64,000 nt of DNA. It comes from Todiramphus chloris collaris. Lineage: Eukaryota > Chordata > Aves > Coraciiformes > Alcedinidae. Below are positions 35,481 to 45,103 of the stretch, piece by piece. Each line of letters begins with the position of its first letter. The stretch's first letter is position 1. The translations under genes and the position numbers were made by a program. Under the pieces are notes generated by a model. It saw only the letters and a program-made list of their open reading frames with translations. It ran no database searches and had not been told where the DNA came from. Location: the NCBI GenBank assembly GCA_025345505.1, contig JANVCC010000018.1:6309741-6373740 (forward strand). Direction: 5' to 3'.

Positions 35481-35858
35481 TACAGACACGGGAGATTCAG
35501 CAGATATTTTTGCGCTCCATACTGATGAGCCTACACACCCAGTTATTTTAGTGCAAGAGGAACAAAAGAGAAACTATCTTTGAGTATTTCCTTGCTCTAA
35601 AGGGCAGAAATATTCGCCAGCACACGCAGCCCCCTCCGCCCACGAGGGCCTGTTTTCCCACCTTCGGCAGAAAGCGAACTTCTCCGGGCGAGAGCCGCTC
35701 ACAGCAGAGGCCGAAACGAGCAGCTACCGAGAAACGGCAAGGGCAAATTAAAAGTGAGACGAGCGTCAAACCTAATGGCCTGAACATGACTGATACGCTC
35801 AGGTGAAAGCCACAGCAGACACGTTTCCTCTCCAGCTGACTGGAAGGGCTGTGTATTT

Positions 35859-37480
35859 TGGAAAGAAACCTGCCCCTCCAGGCTGCCAGCGCTGAACTTA
35901 CCAGCGCTGCCGAACACCGGCCGGGCTCTGCCCGCGCCCCGCCCGCCTCCCGACACAACCACTGCCCTGAAACACGCCGTGCCCGAGCGGCAGCCCCCAC
36001 CGAGCCCCCCGACGCGGTGGACGCTCAGCGAGGTATTTTTAGAGACATTGAGACAGTAACGCTGTAGCAACGCCCCAGGGTGCCCGAGAAAGGGGCCGAA
36101 CCGGGCCACGACCCCCCCCCGGCCCTGCCCGCGCCGAGAGGCGCCTCACGCTGCCGCCCCACTCCGCACGGGACGGGACCGACGGCAGAGCAGGGCGAAG
36201 CGGGCGGGCGAGGGGCCCGGAGGCAGCGGGAAGGCTCAGCCCGCCCTCCCCTTCAGGACGGCCCCACAGGCGGCCGCGGGCAAAGTTCAAGCCTCGGTCG
36301 GAGCCGAGGGAGCGCCGTCCGGGCGGAACGCGCTCCCCCAGCCCGGCCTCTCCCCGCAGCAACTCACCCGGCCGCTGGCAAAAGCGCAGCCCAGCACCGG
36401 CCTCCCCGCCGCGCCAACTCGTCAGTGTCCCGCACCCCACCGCGCAGGCGCGGCCGCCAACGGCCGGGCACCGGCTGCTGCCGCCGGACCGGGCGAGGCG
36501 GGGCGGGGAGGAGAGGAGAGCAGAGCAGAGCAGAGCACCGCCCCTGACACTGAGGGGCGGGGTCTCGGCCGCCATGTCGGGGGTGGGGGGGTGGCGCCGT
36601 GGGGTTTCGTCGGGCCCTGCACCGGCGGGGCGGGCGGAGAGTTCGGCTCTCCCAGAGGCTGCAGCGCGCTGCCCGCTCAGGGAGACGCGTAGAGGCTGGC
36701 GGCGCTTACGGCCCGGGGCTTCCCGCCCGAACGAGCCGGGCCGCCTCGCACCTCTGAGGGCAGGGGGCAAAAGGTCCAGGCGAGAGCGGCCGGGCCTAGC
36801 GCAGGGGGGGCTGCTGTCGACCTTCGATGGGGCATAAACCGCTGTCTGCCAGGCCGGCGAATTGTAGCGCTAAGGCAGGTTTCTCCTCCTGCGTGCAGAA
36901 CAAAAGCTACAGTTGGTATGTGTGTAAGCGCAGGGGCGAAGCACAGAGAAGGGCATTCAGCCATCGCCCACAATAGCGGAGAATGGGCCCAGTGTCTCGG
37001 CCAGACGGCTGCCTCCACACCACGGCTGCCTCCACACCTCCGCTGCGGTTCCCCGGGCTGCTCTCGCAGCACCGACGTGGAGCTGCCCCCGGCTCTTTGT
37101 CTTGCCAGCCCCGTGTAGACGCCGGGATACGCTGATGCCTTTGGAGATGAGGACGCCTCATTATGCTGGAAGGGCTAATTAAGGGCGAGTGTTGATACAT
37201 TTGAAAAGGAGCTTTGCCGAGGCCTCGCACCGAGGACAAAGGAGCGGTGTGGTGGCTGGGAAGCGGAGCCCCCGAGTTCCCCGGGGTGCATTAGAAAGGA
37301 GAAAAGGGGACGGGATCCTCAGGGAGTCAAGAAGCGCTTAGCGGAGCCTCCCAGCTCCCTGCCGAGCCCTGGTGGCAGCCGGGGGCTGGCCGTGTCAGGA
37401 GCTCTCCAAAGCAAGCCCCGCAGCGAGCAGCTAGCGCCTGCCCGCACCCGGAGCGCAGCGACTCCCCGGGACTCGCAGCT
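35859..37480. promoter_or_regulatory. UBXN2A: CpG island, probable UBXN2A promoter
   Basis: The CpG-dense core is about 35.9-36.85 kb, trailing off to 37.48 kb. It contains an NRF1-like palindrome CGCGCAGGCGCG (36441-36452), a GC box GAGGGGCGGGGT (36552-36563) and a YY1-like GCCGCCATGTCGG (36568-36580). Island and motifs fit a housekeeping TATA-less promoter firing leftward into UBXN2A. Rightward transcription cannot be excluded. Confidence 0.7.
36368..36560 (-). other. UBXN2A: Candidate UBXN2A untranslated first exon
   Basis: The minus strand has a donor CGGCCGG|gtgagttg with exon edge at 36368, directly left of the NRF1, GC-box and YY1 motif group. An alternative donor, GCGCTG|gtaagttc with exon edge at 35902, is at least as strong. 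One or both could splice to 33205. The right edge is a guess from the motif positions. Confidence 0.4.
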
Positions 37481-40400
37481 TGCACCTGCATGCTTTTCAA
37501 TAAGGGTTTGTTGGCTGGTTTGGCTGTTTGAGTTTTGGGGTTTGTTTGGTTTTTTTTTCCCCCAATAATTAGCGATGCACTGTAAACCATTTAGAATTAA
37601 TCAAAATTAACAACCACAAGTAGTTAATTCACATTAATTAATGAGAAATCTGCTGCGAATTTACAAGCGTGATCAAAGATCTCCAAGCAAAGGTAATACT
37701 TCACTGTTTGTCGTCTTCGTGTGGGACCTGTTGCTGCAATCCCCTAATCGTAACAATTAAAAGCACATTCTCCAAAACCATTGAAAGAAGATCCTTAGTC
37801 GTAGAGTTCAGCGAAGTTGACTAAAAGTAGTAAAATCTGACCCTTGACAGTTACAACGCGTTAAATCTTTTGAAGGTCGTTTGGATTCATCAGGAAGTTT
37901 TAACTGGATAAGATCTAATTACAGCTCCTGCCTATGAATCTTCAGGGAAAATAGGATCAAGTTTGCCTTTTCTGTGGTGTAAAACACACGGAGTCTTGTA
38001 TTTCAAAGTACAGTTTTATGAGATGTTATTATTGCAGCTTTTGTTTAATGTGCTAAATAACTCAGATTTTTAGATAGCAGGCACTTGTTACAAGTGTTAC
38101 TTACGTAAAACCTCATTTAATAGAATCAGTATTTACAACTTAAGAATAACATACCAACGTTGGAAAGTTCAAGGATTTTACAAAGCTCAAGGTAAAACTT
38201 CAGAAGGTTGTTTTACAGTGCTGGGCTGTTTTATATTTTCTTTCAATATTTTATTAAATGCAGAAGTTCAGTAATACACTTAACCCTTGCTTGGGGGCCC
38301 TCTCTGCAGAAAATACTATAGACTCAAAGGTAAGCATAGATGGGGGCAAGATTGGGCTTACTTGGTGTAATGCTGCTGGTTTCCTAACTGCAATTGTGTA
38401 TTGATTGAGAAGATTAGGTCTATTACTGGAAATCAGAGTACAGCTGGAGACATGCTGACCTACCACAATAGGAATTGGTGTCCTAGTGAATTTACTGGTT
38501 TCTTAAAAGCTCTTCTAAATACAGCTGTTCTCCTTCAGGACTGAAACTATTGACAAAGCATAGGAGTAAGAAAAATCTTAGGGAAAGTATTTTACTGCGT
38601 CTTCAACTCCAGTATAAGGTAAAAAAAAAATAGCTTAAAAGCTGGAAATTTTCAAGTGAATGTTGTTACAATCAAGACATCACTGAAATCCTTTTAGACT
38701 CTGTGCATTTCATACAGCTTATTCTCTAGCAAGAAACAGTACACGAGATGAACAGAAGCAAATGGTCCTTTTCTTACTGTGCGGTGAATAGAAGCAAACA
38801 GCCCAGGCTGAGTTCGCTGAAAAAACTCTTAACAGGGTATTCATGAGATGAATACAAGCATCTCATGCCCCCTTTGTCAAGAGAGATCAGATGCAGTGGT
38901 GTGGAAGATAGTAACAACCCCTGAAACTTGTTTTATAATGTAAGAGTGAATCTCGGTGTCGACAAAGTAAAGCAGTGTTTCAGCTGTCACCACCCATCCC
39001 GTCAAGGTCACAGAAGAACCAGTGCATGTAGTGTATTTAAAAACAGGCAGAAAATTAATTTTGAAGGGATATTTTTAAACCATGTATTTAACAAGGTTAA
39101 CCGGTGCCAGAGGAAACCATCAGCTATCTATAATTAAACATCAGCTGTATTGATTGACCTTAACTCGAGATCACGGGTGTTGCCCGAAGCCTTTTGTAAG
39201 TGCGCGCACCCAGAGCCGGAACGGAATGGGAGAGGAAACGGGGCTGTGAAAGAAACAGGAGAACAGAATCTGGTTATTCTGTGCTTGGCAATCCCAGTGA
39301 CAAAGGCAGCAGCACTTGCCCCTGCACAGTGGCCTTTTCCCACAGCTCCTAGTGGGAATGTTAAACCCTTGTAGGCTGCCGCAGGGCGGGAAGTAGCTCA
39401 AGGAACCAATGTTTCTGGAAGGTGAGCTGTGCAATGGAAAAGCGAGTCATTGTTTTATGGGACATGTTGGGTCAATCAGCATTCATGAAGAGAGTTACCC
39501 CCTTGTGAGGAAGGGAGTATCCACGCGTGCTGCTGGACTCTCGGGCTGGAAATCCACAGGAAAAGCGAATACAGCTTCAATTTCAAAAGTAGCATGGAAT
39601 GCATAAACCCATGAAAAATTCAACACAGCCCGAACAACTGTTTGTACCAGATAACACCTATTTGGAAATAACATATGATGTGAATTCTCAAAGACACTCT
39701 TCAGTGAAATTACACTGATGATACGGTGGTGTAGCTGCCGAGATCTTTTGTGGGTCTGTAACACAAAAACCTACTTCTAAAGCTAAGGTACTGTGTGAGG
39801 ACTAAGGAGATTTATGAGCAAATAATGATTTGGATGGACTTCCCACGTGACTTTAACCAAGCCATTCTGCATTCTTACGCTCCTAAAGCTTATCTACAAA
39901 TACGTTAATAAATGCCTACTTTTATTGTAAGCATTTTAGGACACAGTCTGGTTTTTACTACAAAGCTATACATCACCCAGCATAGGAACAGGCTGGTGCT
40001 ACTACTTTCATATGATTAATGATCATAAACACCGAAGCGAGGTGGTTGCCACTTTTGTCCAAGATGGAAGCAATTTACAGCATGAATGATAGTTAAAAAC
40101 AGACCCTGCAGATTCCTGGCTTACGGTGTCGTCAGCCTGTGAGTTTCACACAATTATTAGTGTTAGAAAAACTACCTACTGTAACCTTAGCTCAATGGGA
40201 AAAATGTTCTGGAAGCTAATGGCTAGATGTGATGGGAAGATAATTTTGAAATATTAGGAATTAAGTCCCACCACTCTCATTTAATGTCATCTAAGAAATC
40301 TACTCTCTGATCCTGCTTCAAAGTTGCACTGATGTTATCTGTTGTAGTGTGGAAAACAATCTTCAGATAGCTATGCTGATAACGGGACTGAACGTTAACT

Positions 40401-43400
40401 ATTGAACTCTAAACCATAATTATTACAGAGTTTTAAATGATAACGAGCTATCTTTAATAACATTGCAAAATGCTTGCACTGTGGGGTGACCGGATCACCT
40501 TATTCAAGTTCAAGGTAGTACCAGTCATGACTACTGGACACTGCTTGTTCGACGTTTCCAAACTTACATCCCAGGGAGATATCTTCCTAATGGGCAATTC
40601 TGAAAGGAGAAACCACACAGTCTGAATTTCCTAGGAACCCCTTGGGAAAGGACTTAGGGCAGGTTTACGTAAGTGAGGTCTCTTGTGAATCTTTTTTACT
40701 TCAAACCAGGATGAGCCGACAGCGTGACAGAGAGGAGCACACAAGAGCTTATAAATAGAGTCCTGAAAAGATGATTTGGTTTCCATTCTTTGGAATGTTA
40801 CAGCTATTCAGAGATACTGCGAAGTAATCTCTGGTAAATTGCCCATGATTGAAGCAAATGGTAACTCGCTGAATAGAGCCCTCTGGTCCTTACTAGGCTA
40901 AATCCCTCTATAAAAGTTCTGAATAGGGGATGAAGGACTTTTTCTTTTGTGGTAACATGTTCCTAATTTCCTTTTAAAATAGGGACAGGTAGCAACAAAA
41001 TCTTCCATCTCCAAATATTTCTCATGACATTACTGCTATTCACAGAGCAAACAGGGCTTTCCATCCTGGGAAGCTTTTTAATGTCACTAAGTCCCAGGAA
41101 GATTTCATTCCCCAAGTCTTGCTTAATGGAACATTCTTTTGCTCAAGTACTTTTTCATGTTTTCTCCATTTCCCAGTGGTGTACCTGCCACAGCACATGT
41201 TGTGGCTTCTTCTTAATAAATGTTTCAGTTACTTCATCTTCTTCTGAACAACTGGAGATAAAAGGGTGTCGAACACTGCTCGAAGCTCCATTTGTTATAA
41301 ATTGGTTCCATTTGAAATACAGTCCTTCCCAACGGCTTTTATTTTGAGAAGCATTTAGACATCTGTCTGTACGACTGAGCTACAAATCTTGAAATTGAAT
41401 CTTACTGGGAATGAGCTCTACAAAATTTTGATGTAATCCTTGTGGAGTGTGGCTCCAATCCTTCTCCCCTTCCTTTCTTCTTTGTTTTCTGTCTGTGGCT
41501 ACTCAGACTTACTACTTTTTTTTTCCCCCATCCCCACAAGGGTTTTCCTGCTTTCGGAGGGTCAAAAGCGTTTTTTAATTCTGTTCTGTGTTTGTGACAC
41601 TCAAAGCAAACAACAGATAAAAAACCAAGGACAAGTAAATTCTTGGATTAGTGAAATTACCCTAAATCCATTTCTACAGTAATCATTTCATTGTTAAACC
41701 ACATCTACATTGCTAAGTGTGTGTGATACACAATCTTAATCCTACGCTAACGCGTTCTCTGTATTACAGACAAAAATTCCAAACAAAACTAGCAAGCAAA
41801 CCTTTTAATTCCTGGTTTATTCATTTGCATCGTCAGAACTACAAATGGCGGTGGAGCTCAGATAGAAGCTCTAAAGCCGCAAGCCGGTTGAGTCAGAATC
41901 GCTAGCCGCACCTTCTAAGAGCAACAAGAAAGACAACAAGAAACCTGAAAATAAAACCATCTGTGAAAAACAATCTAGGGGGTAAACATCCAAAGTGAAG
42001 CATGTCTTTACATGTTCCCTACTACGCTAACGTAATGAGAATAAAGCACTCAAAGTGTTCAAAGCAGCACGCAGGGAATTCAAACTACATCAATCCCTCT
42101 ACAAGAAGAGTCCCTCTGGCGTCATAAAGAGTACTTGCTTGAGTATGGCTCGCAGGAATGAGATCAGAATACTAAACAAAAGAAGAAAAATGGTAAAAAA
42201 TATTTAGTAAATGTAAAATAAATAGCTTTTAAGTTGTGGGTTTTCTGTTGCTTCAAGCAGATCTGGATAGGCACTCAGGAAAATCAATTTGCTTGCATAA
42301 TGACCAAGTTTCTTTTACTTTTTAAAAGTCATCGGGATTCAGGAGAGGAGGAATGTTGGTTTGAAGCAGGCATGTTGCAAACAGATGTTACGCAAGCTTC
42401 CCCAAACAGTCCTGCCAACGTATTGCGGTCCTGAGTTATGACATTCGCTAGAACTCGCTGCAGTTTGGGACCTTTTTTGGGCCACAGATTCCATCTGTTA
42501 GTTTTCCCCAAATGGGGATGATATTTTTGTGATGCATACAAAAACTTGAAGAACATCAACCTATTGTTTTCAGACCAGTGGAATCTGGACACGATATCCG
42601 AGTTACAAGGCCTATCAGTAGAACGGGAGAGGAATGGAGAACGTTACATGATCGTGATACCAACTCTTAGCAAACGTATCTCCTGATGTATTTGCACAAC
42701 GGGTTTGGTAAAGGACAGGCTCTTGCAGTCTCCTTCTGTTCCCACTTGTGAAGGATAAAAGGACGTGATTTTCAAATGGCACTTTCAAAAACCATCTTAG
42801 GTTTTTAATTAAAATACTCCTTTAGACTACAAGGGTATGGCATGGCTCCATCCTTCCAGAACCTTTGCACAAATAAATGAAGAAACAAAAGATACGAAAC
42901 ATAACAAAACTAATCTCACGGAGCAGAATGACTGTACTTTTGACAGAGTCCGCAGATTCTCGAGCAGGAGATGGAGTACTGTTGCCAGTACAAATTGAAA
43001 GCTCTCGGTAGAGAATGTCAGATGAGAAAAAGACCATAGTTCCCTCCCTGAAACACGCGGTATTATGGAGAATCCCATAAAAATGAAAATTTGTCACTCT
43101 TCAGAGTAGGAGAATTTTTGCTTGGAAACCTAAATAGCCCATTTTCTTATCCTAATGTCACTGTTGCATAGTTTATATTTGTAAGTATGTGCTCTACCAT
43201 ACTTTTTCAGCCTTTAAAAGAAAGATGTGTGAGTATGAAGGTAAAGCTGAATAATAGTTTTTACATTTATTGTTTTACATTTATTGCACTTTCCCTCTTT
43301 AAACAATATTTTGTTAAAGCTTGCATGAGCCTGACAGCCTGAGCTACGTGATCAGTAATTTCATTATACTGTTATTTTTTGTTAAGTAGGAAGCCCTGAA

Positions 43401-43900
43401 AGTTTGACCAGTGGTGCCAAAACAAGTCATCATGAAAAGGTTGAGACTTTGTCACCTACACCTTTATGCTTGTATTACTCAGATATATTTCTTTGACAAA
43501 GCTTTTGGTTTTGGAGCTTATGTGCAGGCATTGTGGTAAGTTCAATAAAGGGCAACAAGTTGTGGTCAGAGAGGAGCGATTCTCACTTCACATCAGCGAG
43601 AAGGGATTGGATTACATCTGTGAATAGTCTGAGAAGCATTTAGGCATCCGATGTACTGTAATCCATACTGTTCTTCCCTCTAAAACACAGTTATTCAATC
43701 TGTGATAGAGAAGGGATGTGAGAGAAAAATACGCTTTCCAACGGCTGAGCAACGAGCATCAAACGCAAGTTGAGGCTACCGGGCGAAACACAGAAGATGT
43801 TATCGGTGACTTGTACGGCAGGCGAAGCACAGGCGCGTTCCTGATAGCCTGGTTACCAAGAGGATTTCTTAATAGCGAGACTCACCAGGCTGTGAAATAG
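37481..43900. other. Non-coding DNA between the UBXN2A and ATAD2B promoters
   Basis: 6.4 kb between the two CpG islands. No exon, RNA gene or CR1 copy is recognisable; open frames of about 107 codons or fewer have no recognisable products. A homeodomain-type AT-rich cluster lies at 37564-37642 and an AAATGGCGG (YY1-like) motif near 41845. Confidence 0.6.
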
Positions 43901-44605
43901 TTTTCCACGGAAAATGGGGGAGATCTTACCCTTGGAGGATCTGCTCGCCTTCCAGCGAGTGGAAGGCGCCTGCCTGGGTGAGCAGAGCCGGCAGGCTCCA
44001 GTCCCCCAGGTCCCGGGACAGAGCACCCTTTGCGGCTGTGAACGGGGCCACCGTTCACCCCCCGTGACCCTGGGCAGCCGCTTCTTCCCTGCCCTTGAAC
44101 TCCTCACCCCTCCTCGCCTTAAGCCTTCGGGAGGCGGCGGCTCCACCGCCCCGCCGGGTTACGCCGGGAGAGCCGGATCAGGCCCGTCCAGCGGCTCGCC
44201 AACTCCGGGGAGGTCAATCCCGGGCCCTGGGCCTCAGGGTCCGCTCGGGTCCCGCCGCGGGGCCGGCGTCCCTGCCGTCGCCGCCCGGGCTGCGCCGCTC
44301 GCCTCAGGCTGACAGGACAGCGCACCGCCCGCCCCGCGTCCACCAGAAACCGCCCCGCCTGCTGCGAAGCCGGCAGTCGCCGTCCCTCCGGGGCCGCTGC
44401 GCCGGGCCTGGCGGGCGAGCACCGCCGGTGGAACGCAGCCGATCGCCCCGCCGCCGCCACCGCGCTCCCGGGGGACCCGGCCGGGGGCCGCCGGCCGCCA
44501 CCTCCCCCCGGCAGGCAGCGCCAGGCCCATAGAGCGCGCCGGCGCGGTGCTAGAACGTACGCAGCGGGAGCCGCCTCGGCCTGCGCGCGGCGGCGGCGGC
44601 GCCGC

Positions 44606-44620
44606 AGCGCCCCCTGGCGG
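44606..44620 (-). promoter_or_regulatory. Strong candidate CTCF site
   Basis: The plus strand reads AGCGCCCCCTGGCGG, the reverse complement of CCGCCAGGGGGCGCT, which closely fits the CTCF core (CCASNAGGGGGCGCT type). It lies about 330 bases upstream of the ATAD2B start codon. Confidence 0.6.
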
Positions 44621-44780
44621 CGATTAACGGCCTCGCCGCGGGCCGAGGAGAGAAAGGGAGAAGGGGCAGTAATGGCGGCCAGTTAGAGCGAGACTGAGCC
44701 GAGGAGGCGGCGGCAGCGACGGGAGGAGCCGGCGCGGCTCCGTCTGTGTCTCAGCCCGGCAGACCGGCTTTCCCAGAGGA

Positions 44781-44849
44781 CTTTTTTTTTTGCTTTTTCC
44801 CCCTCCCCCCTTCCCCCTCTCCCTCCCCTTCCCCTCCCTACCCGAGCCC
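44781..44849. repeat. Polypyrimidine tract in ATAD2B leader
   Basis: An almost pure C/T run (T-rich then C-rich, one G near 44792 and one A near 44840) in the presumed 5' UTR, 100 bases upstream of the start codon. Such tracts can form triplex DNA; in the RNA it would be a long C/U-rich leader element. Confidence 0.8.
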
Positions 44850-44878
44850 CCGCCTGCCCGCCCTCCCTCCTCCCTCCG

Positions 44879-44920
44879 CGCCGGCGGCAGCGGCGGCGGC
44901 GGCGGCAGCGGCGGCGGCAG
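44879..44920 (+). repeat. GGC/CGG trinucleotide repeat in ATAD2B 5' UTR
   Basis: About 14 imperfect GGC triplets (GGC and GGCA variants) between the pyrimidine tract and the ATG. No upstream ATG opens it; only GTG codons do. Confidence 0.85.
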
Positions 44921-44947
44921 CCCCCCGTGTCCCCCCTCCCCGGGGCC

Positions 44948-45103
44948 ATGGTGAACACCAGGAAGAGCTCCTTGCGCCCCCTGGGCAAAGCGGCGGCCGC
45001 TGCGGCCGGAGCCGGCAGCCATTTCATCTCGTCCCGGACCCGCTCTTCCAAAAGGGGCACTAAGGCAGATGCGGCCGGGCTGGAAGAGACGGCGGCAGCG
45101 CGG
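44948..45103 (+). CDS. ATAD2B: ATAD2B coding exon 1
   Basis: 156 nt, 52 codons, phase 0, donor GCGCGG|gtaagg. Encodes MVNTRKSSLRPLGK, a short alanine-rich run, SSRTRSSKRGTK and ends ETAAAR. The alanine/glycine stretch differs in length from human, as expected for low complexity. The frame stays open past the donor but the conserved peptide stops here. Confidence 0.93.

Larger units (their letters stand above)
33206..35858 (-). other. UBXN2A 5' UTR intron region
   Basis: Sequence between the start-codon exon and the promoter CpG island. Contains an inverted CR1 at 34.44-34.64 kb and an isolated GC-rich patch at 35.28-35.48 kb (separate entries). Confidence 0.6.

Noticed and set aside
35050-35583. 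A 177-codon plus-strand frame
   Set aside because: Half AT-rich and half GC-patch translation; no recognisable protein and a good donor (35227) interrupts it.
36039-36770. A 243-codon minus-strand frame in the UBXN2A CpG island
   Set aside because: Low-complexity Arg/Gly/Ala-rich product without family likeness; the island is promoter sequence and splicing places the start codon at 33192.
36750-36775. A third CTCF-like site (GGCAGGGGGCAAA)
   Set aside because: Only a partial core match in a G-rich island; too weak to list.
44095-44532. A 145-codon plus-strand frame upstream of ATAD2B
   Set aside because: Pro/Arg/Ala-rich CpG-island artefact; its start differs on each frame and nothing is recognisable.
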